A stretch of DNA of 32,437 nucleotides, taken from positions 843,036 through 875,472 of the forward strand of contig BFEA01000391.1 in assembly GCA_003427395.1 (NCBI GenBank), read 5' to 3'. The DNA comes from Chara braunii (lineage: Eukaryota; Streptophyta; Charophyceae; Charales; Characeae). This document shows positions 1-9,900 of this stretch, in pieces (position 1 is the first letter of the stretch; each line of letters begins with the position of its first letter). The notes under the pieces were generated by a model. That model ran no database searches and was not told the origin of the DNA. It was given only the letters and a program-made list of their open reading frames with translations. Both the position numbers and the translations under genes were made by a program.

Positions 1-424
1 AGGTGGCCATCTGCAGTGCCACGTGGCAGCTTGCCGAGGAGCTTCAACCCCCCCTCCGTCGATGAGCAGCAGGCGGGCTGCTATTTGCGTGCCCCCCCCG
101 CCCCCCCGTCGATGACCAACGGGCTGCTAATTGCACCCCCCCCACACACACAGCGGCGGAGGCAATGTGGTTGCTGCTGCCTGCACAGGGGGCCATCTGC
201 AGTGCCATGTGGCAGCTTGCTGAGGAGCTTCAAGACCCCTCTAGCTAGGGGGCTGCAGTACAAGCCAATCTGGGTTGCTGATCAAGATCTCAGCACACCC
301 AGATGATGCTGATGATGCTGGCTATTATTTTTTGTACTGCTGCACCAGCAGTTTGCCAGCAGTGAAGACCCCTTTGGCTAGGGAGCTGCGCATCAGTGCA
401 ATCAGGGTGGCTGATCAAGATCTC
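1..424 (+). repeat. Overlapping duplicated modules
   Basis: A 43-base block starting at 5 (GGCCATCTGCAGTGCCA...) recurs at 191 with few differences, 186 bp apart. A second block, from the AGACCCCT motif near 233 to GCTGATCAAGATCTC ending at 291, recurs near 365-424, about 132 bp apart. The two duplications overlap, so the segment was built by at least two rounds of local duplication. C-runs and a short CACA run lie between them. ORFs here are in low-complexity DNA and I do not call them. Confidence 0.7.
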
Positions 425-564
425 CGCCAACCCTTGATTATTTCAATATTATTCTTTCTGCTGCAGCAGCAGGCTGCCAGCACCTTGAAGGCCAAGATCC
501 TGGGGATCTTGGTATCTTGTTGCTCTTGGCCAATCAAGAGCTCGGTATCATCACGCCCCACTAA
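425..564. other. Unassigned spacer
   Basis: Moderately complex sequence between the duplicated modules and the pyrimidine tract. I see no coding or RNA feature in it. Confidence 0.4.
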
Positions 565-1020
565 CCTACTCTCCCACACCCCGTCTCTCTCTCCCCTACA
601 CCATCTCATCACCTCTTCTACCTCTACCACTCACCCTCCCCCCCTTACCTCTCTCCAGTCATCTTCCACCATCTTTTTATCCCCTCACCTCCCCACTCAC
701 CATCTTCTACTAATGTCTTCTACTCACTTTTCTCGGCACTTCCTCTCCCTATCTTTCACCCTACTCTCCCCTTTCACTCCCCCAACTATAACGCAATCAT
801 CCCCACCTCCCACTCCCATCTTTTTCTCTTTCTCGCCTGTTTCTCTCTTTCTCCATCACCTTTTCATTCCCCCCTCAACCTACTTCGAATTCTGTTTTTC
901 TTCTTTTGTTTTTTTCTTTGATTTAAATTTTCTCTTTTCTCAAAAAACCTTTGCATTATCTTATCCCCCTACTTCTTCTCATTTTTCTGATTTTTTTATT
1001 TTTTATTTTTTTTTATTTTG
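565..1020. other. Long pyrimidine-rich tract
   Basis: For about 450 bp the plus strand is dominated by C and T (TCTCTCTCCCC, CACCTCC, long T runs), moving from CT-rich to T-rich near 890. It keeps a frame open from 275 to 1021, but the translation is a Ser/Pro/Phe/Leu low-complexity string and is not evidence of a gene. Such strand asymmetry can adopt triplex structure; that is inference. Confidence 0.7.
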
Positions 1021-1084
1021 AAAATTCGAATATTTTTTTGTGGCACCTCTATATTTGTTTAGGACTTGGTTATTTCAGCTCTCG

Positions 1085-1225
1085 ACGCGCATTTTGACCC
1101 CGTGGGGGTAAACAAGTGTTGCCGAAATTTTATCTTTTCTCCCTACTCTCTTCCATCGTACTTAGTCATATCTTTTGCCGACACACTTCGACCCCATGGG
1201 GGTAATGAAATGCTGCCAAAATCTT
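1085..1225 (+). repeat. Two copies of a dispersed ~45-bp motif
   Basis: Copy one contains GACCCCGTGGGGGTAA at 1096 followed by TGTTGCCGAAATTTTAT. Copy two contains GACCCCATGGGGGTAA at 1190 followed by TGCTGCCAAAA. They are 94 bp apart. Related copies sit at 10501-10550 (plus) and 30886-31010 (minus, two copies), so this is a small repeat family and not a local accident. Confidence 0.6.
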
Positions 1226-1807
1226 TGAAAAATCCAACACTTAGTTTCTCTTCACTTTCCACCTCCCCATTTATTTGCAATAACCCATGCCATATGTTTC
1301 GTGGAAAGACTGACGGCGAACTCGGCCGCCCTCAGCCCAAGCCGAAACGGGGGCAAAAAGGACCCCAAACAAAGACTCAGGGCCTGGACGTGTGACATTT
1401 GACCAAAGTCAACTGTCGTGACCCCAACAGTCAAAGTCCAAAGGTACCTAGCCCAGACTACTAGTCAAGCACACACACTTGTTTGTATGTAGGTACCCAG
1501 ACAACATCAGGTCCAAGGGAGAAGTCTACAAGTGTACAATCCGGGCCCTCAGCTGTGATTCAATCTTGACGACTGTGGTAAAAGCACCCGAGGCCAGATA
1601 TCCTTGACATTTGTTACTTAAGGCTGGCCTCGAGTGAGTCAAGCATTCAGTCTTGCTATGCTGTTTTGATGCTGGCTTGACTTTGACTAGACGCGGGCTT
1701 TATGCTGGTGCGATGCTGGCTACAAGCTGGCCGCGCACAAACGTTGTGGACTACGACAAGAGGTGGAGGCAGCATGCTGGCTCTTCTTTTGTGCGCTGGG
1801 CAATGCT

Positions 1808-1985
1808 GATGTGGCGCTGCCTCTGGTCATCATTGCATGATGATGTGGCACTGCCGCTGGTCTACATTGCATGATGATGTGGCGTTGCCTCTGGTCTATA
1901 TTGCATGATGATGTGGCGCTGCCTCTGGTCTACATTGCATGATGATGTGGCGCTGCCTATGGTCTACATTGATGATGTAGCGAAT
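1808..1985 (+). repeat. 34-bp tandem repeat inside the 5' LTR
   Basis: Units starting GATGTGGC occur at 1808, 1842, 1876, 1910 and 1944, exactly 34 bp apart, with a partial sixth at 1974. The unit reads through GCTGCCTCTGGTCTACATTGCAT. The 3' LTR has only three full units (9295, 9326, 9360) and a degenerate partial at 9390. Confidence 0.85.
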
Positions 1986-2103
1986 GCCACCTGTCTCATT
2001 GTTGATGTGGCATTGTCCACGCTGTCTACATGAGGTGACTGGTTGCGAGGAGGAGGAAGATTGGGATCTGTGGATGAGAGAGACCGGGTACTCACCTGAG
2101 GAT

Positions 2104-2169
2104 TGACGTCGTCACTGGAATCTGTTGTGTCTTCATGGTCTTCACAGAGTAGGAGTGCCACGTGGCACT
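2104..2169 (+). promoter_or_regulatory. LTR palindrome with G-box core and nearby TGACGTC
   Basis: AGTGCCACGTGGCACT at 2154-2169 is a perfect 16-bp palindrome centred on CACGTG, the G-box core bound by plant bZIP and bHLH factors. TGACGTC, a bZIP-type half site, lies 50 bp upstream. The 3' LTR keeps both, and there the palindrome reaches 22 bp. Regulatory function is inferred from motif and conservation only. Confidence 0.5.
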
Positions 2170-2455
2170 ACTCTGTGTGATCAGGACTTGTATACTTGTT
2201 ATCATCTTCTAGTTGTTGAGGTGGAGAAGAAAGAAGCCCGGAGAAGGAAAGGGGTTTGGAGGGATCACTATTCTGTGATCTTTTATCATCTCTTCCACCT
2301 TCTCCTTTGTTTGATCCCCCTCCACTCTCTTCGTCTAATGGTAATGAGTTATTGTTTGATTTATCACTTCATGATTTGGAGACTTTGTTGCAGGTACTGA
2401 GACTATTTGTGTTTGACGACTTCTGAGTATCTACTGGACTGGGTTCATTGCAATT

Positions 2456-2467
2456 TGGTATCGGCGC
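2456..2467 (+). other. Primer-binding site of element 1 (initiator-Met tRNA type)
   Basis: TGGTATCGGCGC starts 3 nt after the LTR end. It matches the plant initiator-Met tRNA PBS TGGTATCAGAGC at 10 of 12 positions. Its place directly after the LTR makes the call safe despite two mismatches. Confidence 0.8.
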
Positions 2468-3292
2468 TAACTTCTTCATCGCAATCTGTTGTCTGCTGTC
2501 AGGTGCTGGCGTGGCACCCAGGTAAGTGGGAAGTGCCGCATGTGTAAAATGAAACGCGTTTATTAACGCGCGCGGTAAATACCGCAGGTCTAGACATTAT
2601 AATATTGCACGTGCGAGCAGCTGTCCCTTGAAGATGATGACGTGGCTGCATTGAAGACTTATATCGGCGAGAGCTTCATTGGCAACAGGCTGACATGGCG
2701 CTGGTACCGCTGATGTGGCATATGATGGAATGCCGGGTATGGTCTGATGTGGCACGTACCTATGTCGTTGTTGCCTGCTGATGCTGCATTTGATGTGGCA
2801 TAGCAGTGTTGAGTGTGTAACAAACCTGCATTGCAACGTGGCATCCCTCTTTGTAGACCGTCCCTGTCCTTGATGTTGACGTGGTAGTACTGCTGCGTTG
2901 GTATGCCAGGGGTGACACATGGCATGCACACAGGCTACTGAGAGTGTGAGGGTGCACTTGTGGTTGATGATTGCATTGCTTCTGCAGATGGTAGAAAAGA
3001 GGCTTACCATTGATTGTGTGGTTGTGTTGGCTTTTTACTTACCTGTTGATTGTTTGTGGTTGCTGTGTGTACTTACAAGTGTGTTGTTGTCCTGATCACA
3101 CTGAGCGTGCCTGCGGTACTTGTAACTGTAGGGCGTCATCACACAGAAAACAGACAGCAAAGTTAGGATAGAGAAATTGATTGAGAACTCATTTCTTTGT
3201 TGATTATTCTTGTTGTAGAAGTTGCGTGTGTTGTGGAGTTTATTTTTGTCTTTTGATTTTATGTATTGTGTGGCATCTACACGCGTAGGAAA
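2468..3292 (+). other. Untranslated leader of element 1
   Basis: An 825-bp stretch between PBS and gag with no supported ORF. It contains scattered TGATGTGGC and GACATGGCGCTGG words (for example 2693-2720, 2735, 2790) like the LTR tandem repeat, so the repeat-like character continues past the LTR. Minus-strand ORFs here are shadows of this repetitive DNA. Confidence 0.6.
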
Positions 3293-5115
3293 ATGAACTC
3301 TCTCTGGAAATGTCTGCGTGCCTCCATCCTGACGTGGTTCATTCCACTTCTCTTCTTCCCTATCCCTCTCATAGTCTATGCTGATGCTGAAGGGGGAGAA
3401 TTGAAAACTCGGGGTCAAATTGAATCAAGAAGACAAACTTTGACTGAGTTACTGCGCCAATTGCTTATGAGATACACGCTGTTGGCTTGGACACTGAACG
3501 ACACGTTCACGGACAGCTCAATGTGCTTGATGCAGAAAAAGAGTTGCAGGATGCTGAAACTGCCGTTGAGATGATGGAAACCGGTAAAAGAGTGGAGGAG
3601 CTCGTTAAGAAAGGACGAATGACCCTTGACCAGTATGTCGCCGAGGGATTTAACAAACTGGAACAAGAAAGTAAGAAAAGCATAGAAGAGGAGAATTTAA
3701 AGAAAGTAGAGCCACAACTGTCTGTGGAAGTCACGGGGGAGAATGTCAGACAATTAGAAAATACCTGAAGGGAAGAGAGAAGAAAGATTGAAGAGTTCCG
3801 AAGAAGGCAAGAAGAGAGAAAACAACAAGAGAAAATGTTGGAGGAAACAAGGGAACGGTTTCACTTTGAGGAAGTTGAGACCGATCTATTATCTGTATTG
3901 CAATCTATCATGGCTTATCTAGTTCATCTTGAAAAGAAGACAGACTCTAAAACACTGGCTGATTAGAAACTATGATGAGAATGATGAAAGGTAAGGACAA
4001 GGTGAGTTTTGAGGAGATGAAGGGGGAAATAAAAAAGAAACTACTCGAAGAGAAATGTTTAAAAGATGCAATGCGGAAGGTGACGGAAGACAAACCCGGG
4101 CCCTCGAAGAAAGAATCCGAGGAACCGGCCGAGAAGAAAGTAGAACCCGCCAAAAAGGAAGAAACGGTCAAAGAGGTAGAGAAACCAAAGAAGAAAGAAA
4201 AGGTTAATATGAAACTTCCTTTTACCTACAACGGAAAGAGGGGCGAACATTTGTTGCTCTGGATTGCTGAGATCCAGACATACTGTGGGGCTGCACCGGT
4301 AGAGTCGGAAAGCCATGTGGCTTTTTCGACTTCTTGTCTTAGTGAAACTGCCAAGGAATGGGTATTGTTTGAGGCCAACACTGCTTGGTTCGAGGACATC
4401 GGTGACTAGGCAAAGACCCAGACTCTCCGAGAATTTCTCCTGAAGATCAAGGAGAGATTCTTGGATAAGACGACGGTCGACAAGGCTTTCGATGAGCTCA
4501 CCACCATAGGGCAGAAACGTTGGACCTCTGTGGATGCGCTATCTCGTGAAGTTGATCAGTTGCTGCAGGTTCCTAGATTGAACCTGCACGACAACCAAGT
4601 CCTTCACATCTTCTCACGAGCTTTGCGTGAACCCATTTGAGGACATTTTGTGGCTGAGGCCAAATTCGGTAAGTATAACTACCGACAGTTCCGTGACCTC
4701 GCGCTCCAAAGAGAGCAACTGACTGCACAGGTGAAGGGGACGTATGCATCCGTGGTTAAGACAAGACCAGTTGGTGGTTACAGGAAGCGGGTTCTTTGGC
4801 GGCAAAAGCGCCAGGACCACATGCTTGTGGTATTTGACGATGAGACCGTAGAGAAGTTAGCCCTCGACGAGTCTGAGGGAGGAATAGCTAGTGGCGACAA
4901 TGAGTCTGGGAAGGGTGACGTCACTGCCGTAATGGCCAACAAGGGAGCCCAGACTCGATGGAAGAAGAAGAAGAAACCACGCTCATTTCTCGAGCATCCT
5001 GGCATTGCGTTAGGGAGGCCTTGGGAGAAAATGAATATGACACGAGAGGAATGGTCAGTCCAAGATGGACAATCGCCAGTGCCTTAAGTGTGGTACCATG
5101 GGGCACGTGATAGAC
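3293..5115 (+). pseudogene. gag: gag of element 1, broken
   Basis: Structural Gag region. It begins as a Glu/Lys/Gln-rich, coiled-coil-like segment (about 3380-3960), passes through a Lys/Glu/Pro linker (4080-4200), then a gypsy Gag core with the KLPFTYNGKRGEHLLLW stretch near 4210-4265 and helices rich in Leu and Trp. It ends with a CX2CX4HX4C zinc knuckle (CLKCGTMGHVIDWC) at 5080-5121. The first ATG in the leading frame is 3293, but the hydrophobic stretch it adds is doubtful, so the start is uncertain. Breaks: frameshifts near 3465, 3966 and 5075, and in-frame stops at 3766 (TGA), 3964 (TAG), 4407 (TAG) and 4638 (TGA). The knuckle is in a different frame from the Gag before it and the protease after it. 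Confidence 0.8.
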
Positions 5116-5121
5116 TGGTGC

Positions 5122-5843
5122 CCGCTTATTCGAAACAAAAAAACTTGCAGCTAGTAGGAGTAGCATTTGCTCCTACTGAGTCGAAGGGTTTAGACGAAGA
5201 CAGTAAGGGGCCTACAACGCCTTTTACCCCTTCGACTCTCAAGGCAGAGGATGGCTTTTCTTCCGCCCGTTGTTCAGACCACCCTGACACAGTACTGTGT
5301 TCTGTCTCACTGGACGATTCCCTTGATGAGCTCGACAATGAGCTCATAGCACTACGGAGTTCATGGGCGAAGAAAGCTAAGTCTAAGGGTGAATTGATGA
5401 TTGCAGATATTGAGACTGCGCACACTCGAGTAGGTGCTCTGTTAGATATGGGATTGACATGATCTTATATCTCAGAGAAGGCAATTCATAAATTGCATCT
5501 GGGAATGAAGTTAAAAGACTTACCTCGACCTATTACGTCTATACTGGCTGATAAGAACACGATCACTGTCTCTCAATACGTCGATCGTGTCAAGTGTTAT
5601 TTTAGAACTAAGGAGGGAAAAAAAATATTACATGAGATATCCTTCCTAATACAAAAAAACCTACCATTCAACATGATTATGGGAATGGATTAGCATGAGG
5701 AAGCCGACCCAGAGGTAAGGTTTAAAGATAAAATTGTCAAACTCAAGGACGAGAAGTCTGAACTGTGTACTATAAAGTTGTATCATATGTCTGGTTCTGA
5801 CTCTAGTCTGTCTTTCTGCTGTATGAGTTACCCAGCTTTCTAA
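5122..5843 (+). pseudogene. Protease (retropepsin) of element 1, broken
   Basis: Follows the zinc knuckle after a Ser/Asp-rich linker. The retropepsin active site normally reads Asp-Ser/Thr-Gly; here ALLDMGLT (about 5436-5459) has Met in the middle position, and a TGA follows at 5460. The C-terminal signature IMGMD at 5676-5690 is cut by a TAG at 5691 where the family has Trp. Another stop (TAA) at 5841 separates protease from RT, though the frame is unchanged. The family call rests on the two motifs and the position between Gag and RT. Confidence 0.75.
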
Positions 5844-5846
5844 TCG

Positions 5847-6770
5847 ATGGTAGCAAAGAAGAAGTTGGATCAGAAGGTGATGATGGTGCTTGTTAAGCGA
5901 GTCGGTGAGTGTTCCTCATCCTATCCACCTTCTATCGAAAAACTTCTCGACGAATACAAAAACTTGCAAACTGAGCCGACAGGAATTACTGAGCGTGCTA
6001 TTAAGCACACAATCAAGATCATTCCCGAAAGCAAGATTCCCAAGGGTCCCATTTACCGAATGTCTCCCAGGGAACTTAAGGAACTTCGAAAGCAGTTGCA
6101 AAAACTTAATGACAAGCGATGGATTCGCCCTAGCTCATCTCCTTATGGTGCGCCTGTTTTATTCGTGTCCGAAAAGGAAGGTGGACTTCGTCTATGTATA
6201 GATTATCGTGGGCTGAATTTTGTCACTGTCAAAAACGCGGAGCCTCTTCCGCGCGTTGACGATCTATTTGATAAGTTGCAGGGGTGCATATACTTTAGCA
6301 AGATTGATTTCAAGTTAGGGTACCACCAGATCGAGGTGGCTCCTGAGGATCAACACAAGACGACATTTCGAACCCGGTATGGTTACTATGAGTTCGTGGT
6401 TATGCCTTTCGGTTTGACCAAAGCACCGGCGACCTTCCAAAGGCTCATGAACGAGTTGTTCCGACAATGGCTCAATCAATTCGTAGTAGTTTATCTCGAC
6501 GATATTTTACTGTACAGTAAGACATTGGAAGATCACGACAAACACCTACAAATGGTCTTGCAGAAGTTGCGCGAGGGCAACTTCAAATTGAATCCGAAGA
6601 AGTCTTGTACTTAGGGCATATAGTGAACGAGGAAGGACTAAGGCCTGAAGAAAAGACGATTACAACAATTGGAGATTGGCCACAACCTAAGACTACAACT
6701 GAATTAAGATTTTTCCTATGACTTGCTAGCTATTATAGAAGTTCGGCGGAAACTTCTCCTTGATAGCTGC
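5847..6770 (+). pseudogene. Reverse transcriptase of element 1
   Basis: The longest intact block (5847-6614, 255 codons) carries nearly the whole RT palm and fingers: [11 protein letters not shown] (about 6187-6219), [27 protein letters not shown] (about 6400-6440) and the catalytic YLDD at 6492-6503. RT copies element RNA into DNA inside the particle. The thumb/connection part is damaged: a frame change just before 6600 precedes LGHIV, a TGA lies at 6719 in the FLxLASYY motif, and further frame changes follow to 6770. The YLDD catalytic Asp pair is intact. The sequence is closest in style to chromovirus RTs. Confidence 0.92.
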
Positions 6771-7262
6771 TTTTATGAGATGACTGCTGAAAAAGGAAAA
6801 ACCTTGGTTGTGGGACAAAGATTGTGAGACGTTTAGAAGGTTAAAGCATATTATGACTCACTACCCTGTCTTAAAGATTGTTGACCCTTCTCTTCCTTTC
6901 ATTGTCACGATTGACTGAAGTCAGTATGAGATTGGGGTTGTGCTACAATAAGATGACAGTAAGGGATGCAAACCTATTGAGTTTATGTCCAGAAGACTTC
7001 CGTCAGAAAAAGTGGCCAATCCCACCTATGAAAGGGATATGTATGCATTAGTTGCTGCACTAGATACCTGGAAGCACTACTTGTTAGGGAGACATTTCAC
7101 TGTCTCCTATGATCACTCTACCTTAAAGTGGATCAAGACTCGGCCTAAGCTCTCTGATAAGTTGGTACGGTGGTCCGCTTTCCTTGATAAATTTCACTTT
7201 GAGGTCAAAACCATCAAAGGTAAGTTTAACGTGGTTGCGGATGCTTTGTCTAGTCGTGCAGA
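6771..7262 (+). pseudogene. RNase H of element 1
   Basis: RNase H degrades the RNA of the RNA-DNA hybrid. The region begins with the connection motif and the FIVTID segment near 6898-6915, where a TGA (6916) directly follows the first catalytic Asp and a TAA lies at 6949. From 6985 the frame is open: YERDMYALVAALDTWKHYL (catalytic Glu), then the VSYDHSTLKW motif (catalytic Asp) and VADALSSR at about 7240. There is no long insertion between the first two catalytic residues, unlike element 2. A TGA also lies at 6781. Confidence 0.85.
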
Positions 7263-8135
7263 TTTCTTTGGAACCATTGTCTCTTATCTCGATATCGGAA
7301 ATGAACTGAAAAAGCAGATCCGCCAGGGTTATGGGAATGATCATATTTGGAGTCCTATCATTGAAACTCTACGAAAGAACCCAGAGTTGTTTTCAGAATA
7401 TCGAATGACTGATGGCTTACTCTTCTTGCTAGATAAAACCGAAGAAAAATTGTGTGTTCCTCACCTAGAATCAATCAAGAGTTTAATCATTGGGGAACGG
7501 ATGGTCACTTTGGTTTTAAGAAGACGTATGCCGATATACGTGAACGTTTTGAATGAAAAGGAATGAAGGAAGATGTACTAACGTATGTGTGAACTGGTCT
7601 TATCTGTCAGAGGAACAAGCCCTCACATGAGAATCCGATGGGACTATTCAGACCGCTGCCAATTCCAAGTGAGCCAGGTGAGTCTATTTCAATTGATTTT
7701 ACGAGTCTCACTAAGAGTCGAAACGACAACAGTCAGGTAATGGTCATCGTCGATAGATTCTCTAAGTATGCTATGTTCATTCCTTTGCCTGCTGAAGCTA
7801 GAACCGAACTAGTCATTCAAAAGTTTCAAATGCGATGGTTTTCTAAGTATGAATTTTCCCAAAACCATTGTATCCGACAGGGATGTTCGGTTCACCACTC
7901 TACAATGGCAGAAGTTGATGGAAGTCTATGGGACCAAGTTGACCATGTTGCCAGGCCGACATCCTGAAACGAATGGCCAAACTGAGAAAATGAATCGTCT
8001 CTGCCAACAACTTTTGCGAATGTATGTCCGTCCTGACCAGATTGATTGGGATGACAACTTGCCCAAAATTGCTAGTGCTTCTAATAACAGTATATATAAT
8101 GTCACAAGTGAAACGCCTAACGCACTACATTAAGG
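7263..8135 (+). pseudogene. Integrase (HHCC and catalytic core) of element 1
   Basis: The zinc-binding N domain is recognisable (His-X5-His then GFKKTY, about 7488-7515), but the first Cys of its Cys pair is changed to Gly (about 7596), and TGA stops fall at 7554 and 7590. The catalytic triad is preserved: Asp at 7695 (ISIDF), Asp at 7876 (VSDRDVRF) and Glu at 7984 (GQTEKMN), with exactly 35 residues between the second Asp and the Glu. One frame change lies between the first Asp (frame 3) and the second (frame 1). The reading frame ends at 8133. Confidence 0.88.
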
Positions 8136-8783
8136 ATGGAAGCCTAGGCGTCCCATTCACGGCTACCCCCAGGTACGCGTGAATTCGTGGTTTTGTACGA
8201 AGAAGACATTAAGAAGGTGAAGGAAAGCATATAGAAATCCCAACTGCAAATGATAGAACAAGCTAATAAACATCGCCGTCCTTCACAGTTCCAAGAAAGG
8301 GACTTTCTTTGGGTTAAGTCTAAAGAGTTTTCCTTTGAAGAAAATGTGTCTTTGAAATTGCTATCTATCTACTACGGACCTTGCGAAGTTCTCAAAGTGA
8401 TTGGAGCTGAAGATGGACCTTCCTATCGTATAGATGTACCTCCACATGTAACGACATACCCTGTCTTTCATGTGTCTAAACTGCTACCCTACATAGGAAG
8501 TGATAACTTTTCGAATAGACAATCTCCATTTCCACCCTCTATGAATGGAGGCTATGAAGTTGAAAGGATATTGGAACATGGCTATTTTTCTACAGATGGC
8601 AGAGGACGACCTCAAAAGCAGTACAAGGTAAAGTTCAAGTCCTAACCTCCATGTGAAGCCAGATGGTTTAGTAGGACAACACTCCTACCTACTGCTCATG
8701 ACATTATTCCTACATATGAACGTGGGTTCAGTGAGAATTAATGTATTTTCTGCTATGGAAGTCAAAAACTGGGCCGGCATGAA
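8136..8783 (+). pseudogene. Integrase C-terminal domain with decayed chromodomain, and 3' tail of element 1
   Basis: The open stretch 8250-8645 shows the SH3-like/GPY-type C domain: FLWVKSKEF, the YYGPCEVLKVIG block (about 8370-8408) and YPVFHVSKLLPY (about 8458-8490). It then enters a chromodomain-like start (YEVERILEHGYF, RPQKQYKVKFKS). A TAA at 8643 stops it where the aromatic-cage Trp region should follow, and the downstream codons keep only a weak resemblance. A chromodomain tethers integration to chromatin; this one is at best half present. The last 130 bp before the LTR hold no clear polypurine tract. Confidence 0.75.
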
Positions 8784-9294
8784 TGCAATAACCCATGCCA
8801 TATGTCTCGTGGAAAGACTGAGGGCCAACTCGGACGCCCTCAGCCCAGACCAAAACGGGGGCAAAAAAGGACAGGGGTTGGACGTGTGACAGTTGACTTT
8901 GGTCAACTGTCGTGACCCCAACAGTCAAAGGTACCTAGCCTAGGCTACTGGTCAAGCACACACACTTGTTTGTATGCAGGTACCCAAACAACATGAGGTC
9001 CAAGGGAGAAGTCTACAACTGTACAATCCGGACCCTCAGCTGTGAGTCAATATGGACGACTGTGGGAAAAGCACCCGAGGCCAGACAACATCGACAACTG
9101 TTACTTAAGGTTGGCCTCGAGTGAGTCAAGCATTAAGTCTTGCTATGCTGTTTTGATGCTGGCTCGACTTTGACTAGACGTGGGCTTTATGCTGGCGCGA
9201 TGTTGGGTACAGGCTGGCTGCGCACAGGCGTTGCGGACGACGACACGACTTGGAGGCAACATACTGGCTCTTCTTTTGTGCGCTAGGCAATGCT

Positions 9295-9400
9295 GATGTG
9301 GCGCTGCCTCTGGTCATCATTACGTGATGTGGCGCTGCCTCTGGTCTACATTGCATGATGATGTGGCGTTGCCTCTAGTCTACATTGATGATTTGGCGAA
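9295..9400 (+). repeat. 34-bp tandem repeat inside the 3' LTR
   Basis: Units start at 9295, 9326 and 9360, with a degenerate partial at 9390. The first unit is shortened. Compare five units in the 5' LTR. Confidence 0.8.
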
Positions 9401-9520
9401 TGCCACCTGTCTCGATTATTGATGTGGCATTGTCCACGCTGTCTACATGAGGTGACTGGTTGCGAGTAGGAGGAAGATCGGGATTTGTGGATGAGAGAGA
9501 TCGGGTACTCACTTGAGGAT

Positions 9521-9586
9521 TGACGTCGTCACTGGAATCTGTCGTGTCTTCATGGTCTTCACGGAGTAGTGCCACGTGGCACTACT
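9521..9586 (+). promoter_or_regulatory. G-box palindrome of the 3' LTR
   Basis: A perfect 22-bp palindrome at 9565-9586 is centred on CACGTG (9573-9578). TGACGTC lies at 9521. Both are counterparts of the 5' LTR sites. Function is inferred from motif identity and conservation. Confidence 0.5.
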
Positions 9587-9900
9587 ATGTGTGATCAGGA
9601 CTACTATACTTGTTATCATCTTCTGGTTGTTGAGGTGGAGAGGGAAGAAGCCCGAAGAAGGAGAGAAGTTTGGAGGGATGACTCTTTTGTGATCTTTTAT
9701 CATATTTTCCACCTTCTCCTCTGTTTGATCCCCCTCCACTCTCTTCGTCTAATGGTAACAACTTATTGTTTGATTTATTACTTCACAATTTGGAGACTCT
9801 GTTGCAGGTACTTAGATCATTTGTGTTTGGCGACTTCTGAGTATCTACTAGACTAGGTTCATGGCATATTTATTTATTTATTTATTTATTTGTTTGTTTT

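Larger units (their letters stand above)
1276..2452 (+). repeat. 5' LTR of element 1
   Basis: Aligns along its length to 8784-9866. It starts TGCAATAACCC and ends ATTGCA, giving a perfect 5-bp terminal inverted repeat. Internal landmarks shared by both copies are a 34-bp tandem repeat (1808-1975), a TGACGTC motif at 2104, and a palindrome with a CACGTG core at 2154. No convincing TATA box was found. It is longer than the 3' copy mainly because it carries about two more 34-bp units. Confidence 0.93.
1276..9866 (+). mobile_element. Ty3/gypsy chromovirus-like LTR retrotransposon, full length, inactivated (element 1)
   Basis: The element is 8591 bp. Direct LTRs of 1177 and 1083 bp begin TGCAA and end TTGCA (5') or TGGCA (3'). 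A PBS follows the 5' LTR after a 3-nt spacer (ATT). The internal order is gag, protease, RT, RNase H, integrase, C-terminal chromodomain-like tail, which is the Ty3/gypsy order. TATT flanks both ends (1272-1275 and 9867-9870), a probable 4-bp target duplication, though the right flank is a TTTA repeat and could match by chance. I traced 14 in-frame stops (8 TGA, 3 TAG, 3 TAA) and several frameshifts. The polypurine tract before the 3' LTR is not obvious. Confidence 0.93.
8784..9866 (+). repeat. 3' LTR of element 1
   Basis: Direct copy of 1276-2452, starting TGCAATAACCC and ending ATGGCA (one change from the 5' copy end). It is clearly homologous along its length but has many substitutions and short indels, so the insertion is not recent. 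It has two fewer 34-bp repeat units than the 5' LTR. Confidence 0.93.

Noticed and set aside
275-1021. 248-codon plus-strand ORF
   Set aside because: It lies in a pyrimidine tract and its translation is Ser/Pro/Phe/Leu low complexity without any domain; openness follows from lack of purines.
2597-3010. Minus-strand 137-codon ORF in the element 1 leader
   Set aside because: It is antisense to the leader, with His/Cys/Thr-rich composition from repeated GATGTGGCA words, and overlaps ORFs in other minus frames.
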